A DNA stretch of 64,000 nucleotides from Aradus depressus (GCA_963662175.1 OY759224.1:29149489-29213488); one strand, 5' to 3'. Shown: positions 11,160 to 22,589, counted from the first letter of the stretch. The notes: generated by a model from the sequence alone, not told the origin. Numbers and translations are program-made.

Positions 11160-11345
11160 CTGACGTACTGCGTCAAAACAAGCGACCCCCGCCCTGAAGT
11201 AATGTGATAACGGACCCGGGCCGAAAGTGTCGAGCGGGGGTGGTTTTTAGCCGGCGAAACCGGCAAAAACCCCGGAGTGCGGATCCTCGGGGTATCTTCT
11301 CGTTCTCCAAAAAGAGGAGAACCGAGGCGGGCCTAGTACTGACTG
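11160..11345. other. GC-rich island of unknown origin
   Basis: About 185 bp of strikingly GC-rich sequence in an AT-rich setting, with self-complementary blocks (AGCCGGCGAAACCGGC, and TTCTCGTTCTCC against GGAGAACCGAG). It ends near an A-run (11372-11385). It may be the 3' end of an unrecognised retroelement. No frame with a recognisable product. Confidence 0.35.
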
Positions 11346-11389
11346 ATGATAATTTTTTCCACCTTCCTAATAAAAAAAAAAAAAAGTTA

Positions 11390-11745
11390 AATAATAATAA
11401 TAAAACAGAATAATAAGCAAATAATAATAATAATAATAAAATAGAATAATAAGCAAGTAATTAATGATAACATAGAATAATTAGCAATTATTAATAATAA
11501 TAAAATAGAATAATAAGCAAATAATAATAATAATAAAATAGAATAATAAGCAAGTAATTAATGATAACATAGAATAATTAGCAATTATTAATAATAATAA
11601 AATAGAATAATAAGCAAATAATAATAATAATAAAATAGAATAATAAGCAAGTAATTAATGATAACATAGAATAATTAGCAATTATTAATAATAATAAAAT
11701 AGAATAATAAGCAAATAATAATAATAATAAAATAAAACTTAAGAA
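11390..11745. repeat. 97-bp AT-rich minisatellite
   Basis: The anchor 'gcaagtaattaatgataac' recurs at 11453, 11550 and 11647, giving an exact 97-bp period over about 3.5 units. Each unit contains sub-repeats of 'aataataagcaaataata'. Confidence 0.85.
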
Positions 11746-12111
11746 TAAGTGCCCTAAGGTAGCTTTTAATGTGAGACCCCTCGAAACAGCCAGAGAAGTC
11801 CTTCACGTTATAGGGAAGTTGCGTGAAAGGGTGAGGTATAGCAGGGTTCCAACTCCGGAATCCCGGAAATTCCGTGAAAACCTGGATATTCCGGAATTCA
11901 TGAATTTTACTTCTCCCAGCTATACGAAAATTAGGGGAAGTTGGGGGTTCTGTCAGAATTTCCATCTTGTGTTTTCAATGGAATTTTCATTTCCAAACCC
12001 CTCATTCTAAAAACATAAAAGAACATGCCCTGCCTCTTTGTTATTGAACACTATAACACTAGTGTACTTAGACTTAGATCTATATCAATAGGATCAATTT
12101 CATGTTTGTTT
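11746..12111. other. No recognised gene
   Basis: Mixed-composition sequence with small overlapping frames (11675-11965 minus, 11771-12010 plus). Around 11850-11930 are repeated 'ttccggaat/attccggaa' palindromes. Nothing else supportable. Confidence 0.35.
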
Positions 12112-12265
12112 TTGTGACTCATGCCCGGGCTTTAACAACATGGACATGAGCCCCACACTATAGTGGTAGTACTAAATTTTACCTACACAGGTTTAATCAC
12201 CTTTAACGAGTACCTATAGGCTCGGAATCATCACTTAACATCCCATCCGAAGGATGGTGTTCTCA
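12112..12265 (-). mobile_element. SINE family 1, 3' fragment
   Basis: 'gactcatgcccgggctttaa' through 'catcccatccgaaggatggt' matches the SINE 3' half in reverse, with an internal deletion. No head region. Confidence 0.65.
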
Positions 12266-13779
12266 AGAAAGAAACTTTCATGCTGTTGGTATGATAGGCA
12301 AGACTAGAGAAGGCAGACGTGCTCCCGGGTCTAACGATGAAAGTCGACAACAGGCCATCTCACATTACAGGTGAAGCCCCCTGTAATCTCACGCCATCCT
12401 GTAATTTTCAAAACACCCCCACCATTTTTACATCTCCTATGGCCCTAGACCAGCAGATGGCTCCAATTTGTTTTTGTTTTTCTTCCTCTCTTCATATTTT
12501 CCTGAATATTTTTTCGGACGTGACCTTATTCAGTCCCAATAGGTTTCGAGAAATCAGCAACCTGCAAAAAATCCTATTTTATATAAAATAAGTATTTTCG
12601 TTTTCTCTACAACATTTACTTGATAAGACTTTTGATTAGTTTATAAACTTAAGCGATATCTTTTAAACTGTCCTTGGATATGGACGATATAAGATATGGA
12701 CGCGCAATGCCCCCGAAGAGGAATGGGGCCATGCAGAGTCATGAAGGCGTGCAGCGAGCAGACCCGGCCGCCAGAAGACCACACCGCAGAGGAGCGGAGG
12801 CACCGAACCGGCCACGACCCGTCGAGCGCACAACCCCAAAATACAAAACCATCACTTTCCAACTCGGGTAACATAACAACATTCAGATCATTCCGTTGTT
12901 ACCAATACAATACAACGTTCTCCATGTGTGCCCAACCGAGCCGAATCCGGCACCCTCAACCCATCCACAGTGAAACCGACTGGCGCACGGCAGACCGAAG
13001 GGCGGCAAAAACATATAGATATCTAATTACATCTGAATATATACGAAGATCAGACTCTATGGCCAGCGTAATTTAAAAAAGTTAACAGCGCCTCTCTGAC
13101 AAGAGGGCTGTCGGAAGCAGATAAAATAAATTGTACTTAGGCTCCGGGGTAAAGTGGTCTCAATTTCTGACCGATTTCTAACCAGATCATTGTTCAAATT
13201 TCAAGTTCATAGCTGCAATAAATTCTGCGGTAGAGCGCTCACAACTATAGCAATCACATACACACACACAGACAACATAGCGAAAAAAGTCAATAAGTAG
13301 TCATCGAAAATCAGGGTTTTCGCACGATTACAATGCTTCTTTATACTATAATACGAGTATTGTAAAAAAGTAATAAAAACTCTGAGAAATATCAGACTTT
13401 TGCTTTTGATTGTGTCTTGAAGGCACTCAAAATGAGGCTGACTAGTTATTGGAAATACCGTATTTGGCTTGATAGACTGCTTTGTACATGTTTGGAGTGT
13501 TCGCGAAGAGACCCATCTAGGACATTACCGACAGAGGGAGTGCAGGGGGCCTGTGGCTTACTTTCCCCCAGGTCGTGTCTTCAGAATGCTAAGTCTCCCG
13601 TCAGTCCTGAGAACTGGGACTCCCTCAGGATCCTGAAGACAACACAGCCGATACGATGTTCTTGTGAAAGCAAACTGATTAGAGTCAACTTGGAACAGTT
13701 CTATCCAATATTACAGCCTTCTATCTTAAATACAGCCATCTGTAACTCATTGAGACATTTTATTCTCACTGTTCGAAAA
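12266..13779. other. No recognised gene; GC-rich patch 12690-12860
   Basis: A GC-rich segment at 12690-12860 carries overlapping forward frames (12674-12871 and 12696-13076) rich in Arg and Pro, without a domain I recognise. A 122-residue frame at 13417-13785 is likewise unidentified and has no splice or promoter support. I do not call a gene. Confidence 0.4.
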
Positions 13780-14395
13780 GAATAATATAATCACAATAAA
13801 GAGTCGTGTTTCATATCCAAAAACATTATTTGATACAAAGCTTTCATTTTTATTTTTTGAGCAGAGTTCCTCTACACCGTAAATGTCAGTCCAATGTACT
13901 TCTAATTTATAATTTTTTATTTATTTAGACTTTTATATACATTCATTTATAATTGATTAATCTATTTTTCATATATTGTTATAGTTACATTGTTTTCTTT
14001 CTTTTCTATATCTCGCCACATTGGGACTTGATGATGGGTCGTAAGAACGTCCCGAAACATCGTTGGGATAAAAACACTTCCGAAGAGTTTTTTTTTTTTT
14101 TTTTGAAAGTTATCTTAATTTTTATTAAATTGAAAAATGTGTCTACTTATTATATACGTATCATGTATTAATTTTGTTTATGTACTCATATATTTTTAAG
14201 TATTTATTCGTTCATTTTTTATTGATTTCATTTTACTTTTTTTAATAGTTTCGTTATTACTACTAATCATAGGTGTGTTAGACTCAAGTAGTTATAAATC
14301 TTATTTATAAGCTATCTTAATGTATAAATTCTATTGACGTATCCTATTACCATGTATTGGGTTAACGGAAATAAATTTACTATTATTATTATTAT
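13780..14395 (+). mobile_element. Penelope-like repeat, family C, fullest copy
   Basis: Begins 'agagtcgtgtttcatatcc' and 'aaaaacattatttgatac', phrases shared with 20320 and 28720, and ends 'taacggaaataaatttac' followed by TAT repeats, an end shared with 22150. It has a decayed hammerhead-like motif at 14027-14062. No reverse-transcriptase frame. Penelope assignment rests on the hammerhead-like core only. Confidence 0.5.
14027..14062 (+). ncRNA. Decayed hammerhead-like motif
   Basis: Reads TTGATGAT, then a stem GGGTCG...CGTCCC, then GAAACATCG. It follows the core order of the copies at 3656 and 46556 and keeps a stem II. However, the first core base is T instead of C (UUGAUGA), which should abolish catalysis. 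Confidence 0.45.
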
Positions 14396-14689
14396 CTGGT
14401 CAAAGTTCTGTCTGTAATATAGAGCAAATAATGAATATCGATGTATGGAGACATTTGTATTGGAGTTATGTCCTTTTAAATGTTCAACATATTTCCAAAA
14501 ATTACATAAAAACAAAGAACTTGACACAGAAACGAAAAAAAAAACAAAAAAAAACAAAGAGAAATATAAATTTGAAAAGAACATAAAGAAACTAAAACTG
14601 TCATACTCATAGTAAACTACTCATAAGAAACTGAAATTTATTGATATGATATGGAAAAAAAATCGTCGATGAATCACCGCCTTTGTACT

Positions 14690-15640
14690 TCCCCAGAAAG
14701 AATTAATCAATTAACTTTCCGCTCCCCCTCCAAATTTATTTAACGGCTTCTAAATCCTCATACTAAATTTTGTCTAGATAAATTTATTAAATCAGCAATT
14801 ATTAAGGTTTTTTGAATTAAGCCCCGCCTCCATAACCCCCTCCTTCCCTTCAGACGATATCACTCAAATTTGAAAGGTTATGTCCTCATTGGTTTTGACT
14901 TTAAATATGAAATTTCATGAGAGCTTTTGAAAATGCATTGTTTCAATATATTTTAAGATGGATGGTAATACCAATAGTAGATTCTCAACAAACAATGGAT
15001 TTTAATAATATTCTCTTTGAGCGAAACAAACATTTCTTAATATCCTAATCACCGACTTTAGTGTATAATCTAAATAAAATAATAGTAAAAATGGAATATT
15101 TTTATATTGAAAGAATTATATGGGATTCTTGCTGAAATAATTCAAAGATGGGAAAACGAAAATTTCTTATTTCTACACGTTTATGTTTATATTCACGAAA
15201 TCATTATTTCCATTTTGGGTTGAGTGCGATTTTCAGGTAATATATTTACTATGAAAATTTCATAGCTTTTGCTTCATTTTAGAGCTTTTGAGTTAAGCCG
15301 TTAAAGTCGATACATGTTGTCCTCATGGGGTTCTGGTCACACATAGACAATTTCGTGTTGATGTATTCATTCTTTCAGCAGTTTTTATGTTAAGCCTCCG
15401 CCCTAATCCCTTACTTCCCTTCGGTCGATTTGGCTGAAAAACAATAGGTGTCAACTTTACAGGGTTCTAGACGTACATATAAAATTTCATGTTTATACAT
15501 CGAGAGTTATCGTGTTTACAGATACACAGCTATTTTTTTCATATGTGGAATCTAGAGGTCGGAAAACATAACAATTTTTGACCGATTACATAACTTCCCG
15601 TATACTTCGTATATCTCAGGAAGTAAAAACACCCCTTCGA
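14690..15640. repeat. Family D interspersed repeat, longest copy
   Basis: Starts 'tacttccccagaaagaatta' and ends 'cttcccgtatacttcgtata' plus 'tctcaggaagtaaaa'. The ends are short inverted repeats (TACTTCC.../...GGAAGTA), and the right end itself is a hairpin (AACTTCCCGTATAC, then GTATATCTCAGGAAGT). Internal modules recur: 'gaaatttcRtg', 'gttctggNcacacata', 'ctgaaaaNcaatagg' and 'gttatcgtgtttacagata'. There is no coding frame. At least ten copies occur in this window. A terminal hairpin with subterminal repeats would fit a Helentron-like or other non-autonomous DNA element, but I cannot classify it. Confidence 0.65.
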
Positions 15641-15989
15641 GTTAGTAGTGTATAGAGTGGCGGTAAATCCACTTACTGCGGCATGATTGCACTTTAGGAA
15701 ATTATCCATAAGGCATTAAAGCTACCACAGTAGGCGTCAACTAAAGCGGTATATCTTTGACTTTCTCATCTATTTGCCTATCTATCGTATATTGAGTGAA
15801 GGAATGGGTTCAGTGGAGAGCCTTGGGACTCCCACGCCCATTCAGATAACACCATTAAATCGTCCTCTTAGATAACCAGCCAAAACTCCGTCTCATCTCC
15901 TTAGAAGGAACCGAAGGTGTAGGAAGCACTTAGCCATAAAACTGACTACTTTCCATTACTACTGATTTTAGTTTTGTTACTTCCCCAGC
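15641..15989. other. No gene seen
   Basis: Unique-looking sequence with no frame or motif I recognise. Confidence 0.35.
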
Positions 15990-16300
15990 TTTATGAAGTA
16001 TACGGGAAGTTATGTAATCGGTCTATGCTGAGAGTCAAAATTGTATATCGTATCCAATATATTGTGGTTATAACATGAATAAATTTTATTATTGATTTTC
16101 AGCCAAATCGGTGAAAAAGAAAGAAGTGTTTAGGGGAGGTGGAGGGATAACTCAAAACTCTAATAACTACCGATGTAATGAATGTATCGACACTAAATAT
16201 GAGGATTAAATTCCTGTGTAACTATAGATTTTTTGCCAAAATATTCAGAGGGAGAGAGACAACATTGATAAATTCGTACTGGGGAAGAAAATAGCCTGTG
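15990..16300. repeat. Family D interspersed repeat copy
   Basis: Opens 'cccagctttatgaagtatac', 'gggaagttatgtaatcggtc' and carries 'ttgattttcagccaaatcgg'. It ends near 'ctggggaagaaaat...gtgattcac'. Opposite orientation to the copy at 14690-15640. Confidence 0.65.
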
Positions 16301-16857
16301 ATTCACCGACGACCAGATTGGTCCTACTAAATATTAACCAAGTGAAGACATTGGTGTTATCGTGATTACAATCAAACCCTACTAACAATTATGCCATTAT
16401 TTAATCTTTAACTACATCAAAGCGATAATCATTTCATAGTGTCTTATTATCAAGGCTATATATCCTGAATGTCTGTCTGTCTGTTCGAGAAGACTCCATT
16501 ATTATTCTGAATGTGTTGAACCTCCGTCTCAGACCTGTGATTATACCTCGTCCGACCTGCTACTGAATCTTGCCTCTGCTGACAACTCACCTAAAAAAAA
16601 TAAATAAATAACAAATATCAGTTCCTTAATCACAGTAACAGTTCCATCCTCCTAATTGTTATTGCTACAATTATGCTGTTAGTTAATAACTGCTATTATA
16701 TATTTTTTTCTTATTCACATTCACGACTTTATTATTATTATTATTTTTTTTAGAGAACAAAGTACAAAGCTCTGTGTTCAACAGCCTTTTATGCTTTTCA
16801 GACAAATCTTTCGGCAATTTTGAAGGGCTTCTACTCTTAAAGAAAAAAATCAGATGT
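16301..16857. other. No gene seen
   Basis: AT-rich, with simple TAT repeats near 16725-16745. The minus frame at 16683-16904 has no recognisable domain. Confidence 0.35.
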
Positions 16858-17115
16858 ACTTCCCCAGCTATTTGGGGTATTAGAGAAGTTATGTAATCGG
16901 TCAATCAGGTCTCCCCGGTACCAGATATTTAAAAAAAAAAGCTGTATTTCTGTCTGTCTATGACTGTGAACACAATAACTCCCGGTAAAATTAATGTTTC
17001 GACATGAAATTTTGTGGATGTATCCAGCACCCGATAAGGACGAAATCTATTATAATATTCAGCCAAATCGGGGGGGGGGGGGGGGGGGATTAGGGAGAGG
17101 GGATTTTTTTTTAGC
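16858..17115. repeat. Family D copy with G-tract
   Basis: Starts 'gtacttccccagctatttgg' and runs through 'gtgaacacaataactcccgg' to 'cagccaaatcgg', where a run of about 19 G (17070-17088) replaces the usual purine-rich block. Confidence 0.65.
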
Positions 17116-17116
17116 A

Positions 17117-17335
17117 AACTCTACACACATACAAACCCAGAAAAACGTACATTATCTCCACAACAGCCCCCACGAAGGTTGAAGAGAAAATGGAACCGCG
17201 ACTTGTTGCCACATTGAATCATATTCGTTATTAATAGTTTTCAACATTATTTTCCTTTACTTTTGTTATCTCTCTTACCTCCCATCCATCAAAATTGTCT
17301 TTCAATTCTTTTCTATTAATTACTATTTTATCTTT
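17117..17335 (+). mobile_element. Jockey-type LINE A, displaced 3' fragment
   Basis: Matches the last coding part and 3' UTR of the LINE at 25299-27920 (from 'actctacacacatacaaacc' through 'ccatccatcaaaattgtctt'). It is fused at 17335/17336 to an internal segment of the same LINE family in the same orientation, so the order is scrambled. Confidence 0.7.
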
Positions 17336-18091
17336 CACCGCCATCTTAGCTGCTGCTGAACTTCATGTACACGCCTCATTCACACTACAACACCATCTAA
17401 CACAAATTGAAAACTGGTGCAACACATAGAAAATAAAACTTAATACAGAAAAATCACATCACATTTACACTTCGACGAGAAACATGCCCCCCTGCCCTGT
17501 TTTCATCTACGACAAGCCCCTCCCTCAAACTAATACTGTACGATACCTAGGACTGACATTATATCGAAGATTGACATGGAATCCTCACACACGTCTCACA
17601 CGAAACACGCTGAACCGTCGACTCAAAATACTCTACGGACTTCTAAATAGACGATCAAAATTAGACATGACACAAAAACGGAACTGTTATACTTACTTAC
17701 TTAGACCATTATGGACATACGGATCACAGATATACGGTTCAGCAAAAACATCCAACATCAAACGAATTCAGGCGTTTCAGTCAAAAACCCTCAGACTGAT
17801 AACACATTCCCCCCCATACATAAACAACAGAACACTTCATACCGATCTTATGATACACCCAGTACCCGACACAATACAAACTACTTACATACGTTTTTTC
17901 AGAAAACTTTACACACATACAAACCCAGAAATACGTACTTTATCTTCACAACACATACCACAAAACTCCCCACGAAGGTTGAATGGCCACCTTAAATCCT
18001 ATTCGTTCTTAATATTTCTTATTTTTGACATTATTTTCCTTTACTTTTATCATCTCTCTTACCCATCCATCAAAATTGTCTTTCAATTCCT

Positions 18092-18104
<13 letters not shown>
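17336..18104 (+). pseudogene. Jockey LINE A ORF2 C-terminal fragment
   Basis: The visible frame (ATG at 17484) reads FIYDKPLPQTNTVRYLGLTL, then KTLRLITHSPPYINNRTLH, the conserved post-RT region of Jockey ORF2. Upstream, a small insertion after the TTCGACGAGAAAC stretch breaks the frame. Near 17981 about 24 bases that encode RRWNRDL in the relative are deleted, so the normal stop is lost and the frame runs on into the 3' UTR to 18104. Non-functional. Confidence 0.8.
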
Positions 18105-18126
<22 letters not shown>

Positions 18127-18295
18127 CCCCTTGTCTTAATAATTAATATAAATTTTCGTCCCGAGGACCTACCACTGGGTGGCCTTCCTCTCACATGCCA
18201 TTCACGCCAACGTATCCATACCTACCAACATAGATGCTGGTTGTTGCACCCTAGCAACAGTTGCATCTTTATAAATAAAAGAAAAAAAAAAAAAA
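17336..18295 (+). mobile_element. Jockey-type LINE A, 5'-truncated copy
   Basis: Starts inside the RT domain just after the YADD motif ('caccgccatcttagctgctg') and continues to the family's 3' hairpin tail (about 18227-18275) and a poly(A) run (about 18282-18295). It is about 95% similar by eye to the copy at 25299-27920. Confidence 0.85.
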
Positions 18296-18404
18296 TTATC
18301 TTTATTGTTATTCTTTTTTTATTTGTTCCTAGTAGTTAAGATAACACACGCCATTCACGCCACCATATCTATACATCTATACGCCACCATATCTATACAC
18401 CAAA

Positions 18405-18988
18405 ACATGTCTACGCACAACTTTGTAAACACGACAAGCTCTCTGTAGTGGACTGTATTCGATAGTGCTGGTTCCGGGAGAAGACCAGCTTAACATAAAT
18501 TGAGGCAAATCAGGACCAAAACATTGATCCTTAACATAAATTGAGGCAAATTCTATTATTCTAATATTCTCTTAAACTAGGTACTTACAGATTGCAGTCT
18601 GTGGTCCAGGCTGGTCCATAAAATACAACGGGCTAGAAACACTATAATTGAAATACATATATTGCCTGGCCAGGCCATATAGAAAGAACAGAGAGACTGC
18701 TCGGAGTTATCTCTACAGAAGTATAAAGTTAGAAAACGCATCAAACACATAAACGCTGTTTCTCACAATAGAAACCACATTTGATAACTAAACGAAGTAT
18801 AAACGCTTGTACTTCTGAACACAATGAGTAGCCGCCAATAACTATAATACAGAACGGGATGTAAAGCCTTACTGTACCCACGACAGTTAGACTGGTACTC
18901 CACTAGACTCACACAATTTGAGTCTCACACGCGAGAAAACGACCGGGGACAACCACACACGTTGACGCCGGGGCCGAAACTATCATCA
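18405..18988. repeat. Family E interspersed repeat copy
   Basis: Shares 'gtctacgcacaacttNgtaN' at its start, 'gcctggccaggc' in the middle, and 'cacgcgagaa...cacgttgacgcc' at its end with 40905-41567. Unclassified; no frame. It sits between two Jockey A tails (18229 and 18989). Confidence 0.5.
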
Positions 18989-19045
18989 TAGATGCTGGTT
19001 GTTGCAGCCCAGCAACAGTTGTATCTTTATAAATAGAAGACAGAA
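18989..19045 (+). mobile_element. Jockey LINE A, 3' tail fragment
   Basis: Only the terminal hairpin 'gatgctggttgttgc...gcaacagttgtatc' plus a short A-rich tail, matching 18229-18295 and 27850-27920. Confidence 0.7.
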
Positions 19046-19778
19046 AAAAAAGGGGGCGACTAAAAATTAATTTGATATAACAGATATTAATTTCACCTGG
19101 GAAAGTCTCGGTGATTCATCGAAAACTTTTTTTTTCCTTTTTCAATTTAGCAGAAAAAGAATAAAACTAAAAAAAAAATATTAATTGGAAACTTGTAACA
19201 AATATTGAATAAATGTCTGTCCCTCCAGTTGAAATGAACATAAAAGTCAAATTTATGAGCCCCCCGGTCAAAAAAATAAAGGAATGTGAATTTTTAAAAC
19301 ATCGTATTATGGCATCTAAAATTCAAATTCAAATTATTTCATTTGTTTTTATAGCACCTCGTCTCTATTCAATATTCAATTCAATGTATTTATTATTACT
19401 CCATATCAATCCACTAAATACAGTTCGCATTCAACAAAATCTTTCTATAGGGTTTTGTATACAAAAGACCCAACGGAACTCTATTGTTCTCTTCATGTCG
19501 ACTATCTGTCACAGCAACATATTTCATAAGTTATGCGTGCTAGATCCATGAAATTTTCGTTCTAATATGTAAAAATATGACCGCAACTTATTCTATAACG
19601 AAATTTGATAAAACGAGCTCCAAGCACTTGCGGTAGCTGAAATCAGATCAAAGCTAGTAAAGGCGTAAATCAGTTCCACGATTTTCATGGGGTCAGGGTC
19701 AGTATTTGGAATATCCAGGGAGGCATAACCAGGATAAACAAGTGGACTACATGCAGAGAGTCGAAGATGTTTCTGGAG
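19046..19778. other. No gene seen
   Basis: AT-rich. The forward frame at 19213-19551 (112 residues) shows no domain, and no splice signals accompany it. Confidence 0.35.
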
Positions 19779-20060
19779 GATTCCAGGGTGTTGAAGGATA
19801 GGATCCTGAACTTCAACAGGAGCGAGCTTTGGAAACTGACATGAATCATCATAGGACACGGTTCGTTCAATGGACACCAAGTATAGGAGTCAAGGACAGT
19901 CCCACCCTGTGACAGATGTAGAGAAGAAGAGGAGACGGCAGCCACGCTTCCTGGAGATATGCTCGGACGAGATTCCAGGGTGTTGAAGGATAGGATCCTG
20001 AGCGAGATTCAGAAACTGACAGAAATCCTCGTAGGACACTGTTCGTTCATACATCTAATG
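19779..20060 (+). pseudogene. LINE ORF2 C-terminal relic with internal duplication
   Basis: A segment of about 90 bp ('attccagggtgttgaaggat'...) occurs at 19779 and again at 19970. In forward frames it reads KDRILSEIQKLTEILVGHC, and in between CDRCREEEETAA, resembling the Cys-rich tail after RT in several LINE clades. Frame breaks are frequent. Clade not assigned. Confidence 0.4.
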
Positions 20061-20530
20061 TATTTTTATTAAATTATTATTATTTTATTAAATGTCTTAA
20101 TAAATATTCTTTTATATTTGTTATTTTTATTTTGTTTTCTATATTTCGCACATTGTGATTGTAAATTTACGCCCCAAATACACACTTCTAGAAGACAATA
20201 GAAACAATAGCAAAATTTAATCTTGAACTAAAAATGTTAATGTAAGGGGAATCCTTTTCGGAAACGGATTTTTTTTCTCAATGTTCAAAAATAATAAAAT
20301 AACCACAATAAAAAATCGTGTTCCATATTCAAAAACATTATTTGATACATGGATTTCGTTTTTATTTTTTTTTTTTGCCAGATTGATTACCTTTTTGATG
20401 TCGAATCTACGTTTTAATCATTATTTTTGTTATTTGTAGACATACTAATTTATTTTTCTTGTTTTTCTCTTATATGTATTTTTATTAGCCTTTTATTTCT
20501 TCCTCTGATTTATTTATATATATATATATT

Positions 20531-21590
20531 GGAGGATGAGGTAGTAGGTACTGAAACCTAGTACCTACTACCTCATCCTCCAATCCTATCTTTATGATCG
20601 TCACTTCAAAGTCCGCATAGGCTCGGAGTACTCAGAACTTGTGCCTGTTCGGGCCGGTGTCCCCCAAGGAAGCATCCTTGGCCCTATCCTCTACAACATA
20701 TATACTGCCGACATTCCTATCCACCCAAACACCTTAATAACCACCTATGCAGACGACACTGCTATCTTGTTTACAAATCCTGATCCCAACATAGCCTCTC
20801 TCCTTCTCCAGGAACAACTCGATGAAATCGAGAAATGGTGTAACCTCTGGCGGATAAAATTAAATGAAGAGAAATGTGTACAGGTTACATTCACACTTCG
20901 CCATCAAACGTGCCCTCCCGTCACCATCAACAACGTACTAATTCCTTCCTCTAACCAGGTGCGTTACCTCGGGTTCTACCCAAACAGCCGACTGACGTGG
21001 AACCCACACACACGACTTAAAAGACAAGAGTTGAATCGACGTTACGGACTACTACGTAGACTACTTGGACCAAAATCAAAACTTTCTACTGCCAACAAAC
21101 TGACCATTTACAAGACTATAATACGCCCATTATGGACATACGGCCTCGAACAATCCAATATAAACCGCATCCAAGCTTTCCAGTCCAAAGCCCTTCGTCG
21201 AATTGTAAATGCTCCCTTCTACGTCACCAATAAATTACTCCATGAAGACCTAAACATCCCAACCGTCCAAGAACTCGTCCAATCCCGATTCTTAAATTTC
21301 CACAATAAACATTCATTCCATCCTAACCCATTTGCACAAGTCCTATCCTCTCAATCCCATCCTGACAATCCTCCACGCCGTCTGAATAGGAGGTGGCCTC
21401 GAGATCTTCTAAGGGAAAACTAACCATTGTACTAGTTTCTAGGGAGTGTCAGCGCTGGCTGACCTCTCCCAACATGTGGCATAGACACTTAAGCATAGAG
21501 TTAACATATTTGCTCATTATATAAAATGTATATAGATTGCAAATAAATAAATAAAGAAAAAAAAAAATAATAATAAAAAAAATATATATA
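20531..21590 (+). mobile_element. Jockey-type LINE B, 5'-truncated, with 5' snap-back
   Basis: Coding sequence starts inside the RT domain and ends at the stop at 21421-21423. A 3' UTR ('gggagtgtcagcgctggctg') and A-rich tail (21541-21590) follow. At the 5' end, 20531-20552 is a perfect 22-bp inverted copy of 20560-20581 around a 7-base loop, a typical aberrant end of target-primed reverse transcription. Confidence 0.85.
20553..21423 (+). pseudogene. Jockey LINE B ORF2 fragment (RT motifs onward)
   Basis: Open frame from the 5' truncation: KPSTYYLILQSYLYDRHFKV, then GVPQGSILGPILYNIYTADI and the catalytic TTYADDTAIL, then VRYLGFYPNSRLTWNPHTRL and the C-terminal PPRRLNRRWPRDLL. It is uninterrupted over about 290 codons, with a short deletion relative to family A around WTYGLEQSN. 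The nominal start at 20641 is GTG and not a true start; the real ORF2 start is missing. Confidence 0.85.
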
Positions 21591-21914
21591 TATAAAATAA
21601 TTGTTATTGTCATTTGGTTTTCTTTCTCTTTTGTATTTTTCGCTCATTGTGACCTGAGGAAGGAACGTAAGAACGTAAAAAAGTCGTGGTAAAGATATTT
21701 CTGGAAAAGTTATGAAAAATTATTATCTTAATTTTAATGAAATAAAAAATGTATCTACTGTATTTATTATATAATTTATTTACTGTTATTATTAGTATTA
21801 TTGTTTTTATACTCATATATTTTCAATTATTTATTTATTCATTTAATTAAAATTTTTAATAGTATTGTTATTACTAATCACATGTGTTTGTGGCTCAAAA
21901 AGTTTTTTTTTTGG

Positions 21915-22105
21915 CCTCATGTTTGATGCATATTAGCCATGTCACTGTGTTATCTAATTATTTACGACATCCATGGCCCCGGGAGGGAGTTCTATCTACG
22001 AAATAAAACTCACTCCAGGACGGGATTCGAACCCGCAAACCATGGTGTGACCATTCGACCAAATCCCTACGCTCTAGCCCGCATGGCCACCATGGCTCCC
22101 TAAAA
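21915..22105 (-). mobile_element. tRNA-derived SINE, family 2
   Basis: On the minus strand it begins 'gggagccatggtggccatgc', includes the B-box-like GGGTTCGAATCCCG, and ends in A-rich sequence. It is the reverse of the copy at 36395-36596. No free-standing tRNA fold: the sequence continues far past the B-box. Confidence 0.75.
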
Positions 22106-22180
22106 GTTAATAGCTGTTTACGTATCTAATTTTTCTATTACCATATTATGGTTTAATGGAAATAAATATAACTATTATTA

Positions 22181-22589
22181 ATGCATTGTGCTGCATTTCA
22201 CAATGTAAATGCAAATTGCAGGCTCGATTCCCTCAATAAATTGAAACTAATATATAATTCTACAGTGTTCTTGGAAATATCAATATATTCAATTATATAA
22301 TATCATATAATCAATAGACAGCACAAAAAATTGTCTAAATATATAATAAAGCCTAATGTGAACAGAAAATTGTTACTTATTTATTTAAACATTTTATTAT
22401 GCATTAGGTCCTTGTAGCTCCTATTTTTAGTTATAAGAATGATGAAAGTGTTAATCTTTATGGTGGAAATGGTGGAATTATTTATTTTTGCATACATAGA
22501 AGACAAGAATAAAGTTGAAATCAATATGGTTTGAAAATGAGAGCATAATACAGAACCTGTGAAAAACATTTTGTCTGAATCACCGGCAA
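22181..22589. other. No gene seen
   Basis: AT-rich, with a minus frame (22381-22605) lacking any domain. Confidence 0.35.

Larger units (their letters stand above)
20187..22180 (+). mobile_element. Penelope-like repeat, family C, split by LINE and SINE
   Basis: The left part (20187-20530, 'tctagaagacaatagaaaca' onwards) and right part (21591-22180, ending 'taatggaaataaatataac') match the family C copy at 13780-14395. A Jockey copy (20531-21590) and a SINE (21915-22105) interrupt it. The hammerhead position, about 21650-21690, is heavily decayed (CTGAGGAAGGAACGTAAG). Confidence 0.5.

Noticed and set aside
12674..13076. GC-rich Arg/Pro frames
   Set aside because: Two overlapping frames with similar composition and no domain; composition alone can keep frames open.
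13417..13785. 122-codon forward frame
   Set aside because: No recognisable domain, no promoter or splice context, lies between repeats; not called as a gene.
19593..19945. Minus frames of 95 and 86 codons
   Set aside because: Opposite strand of the duplicated LINE relic; no domain on the minus strand.
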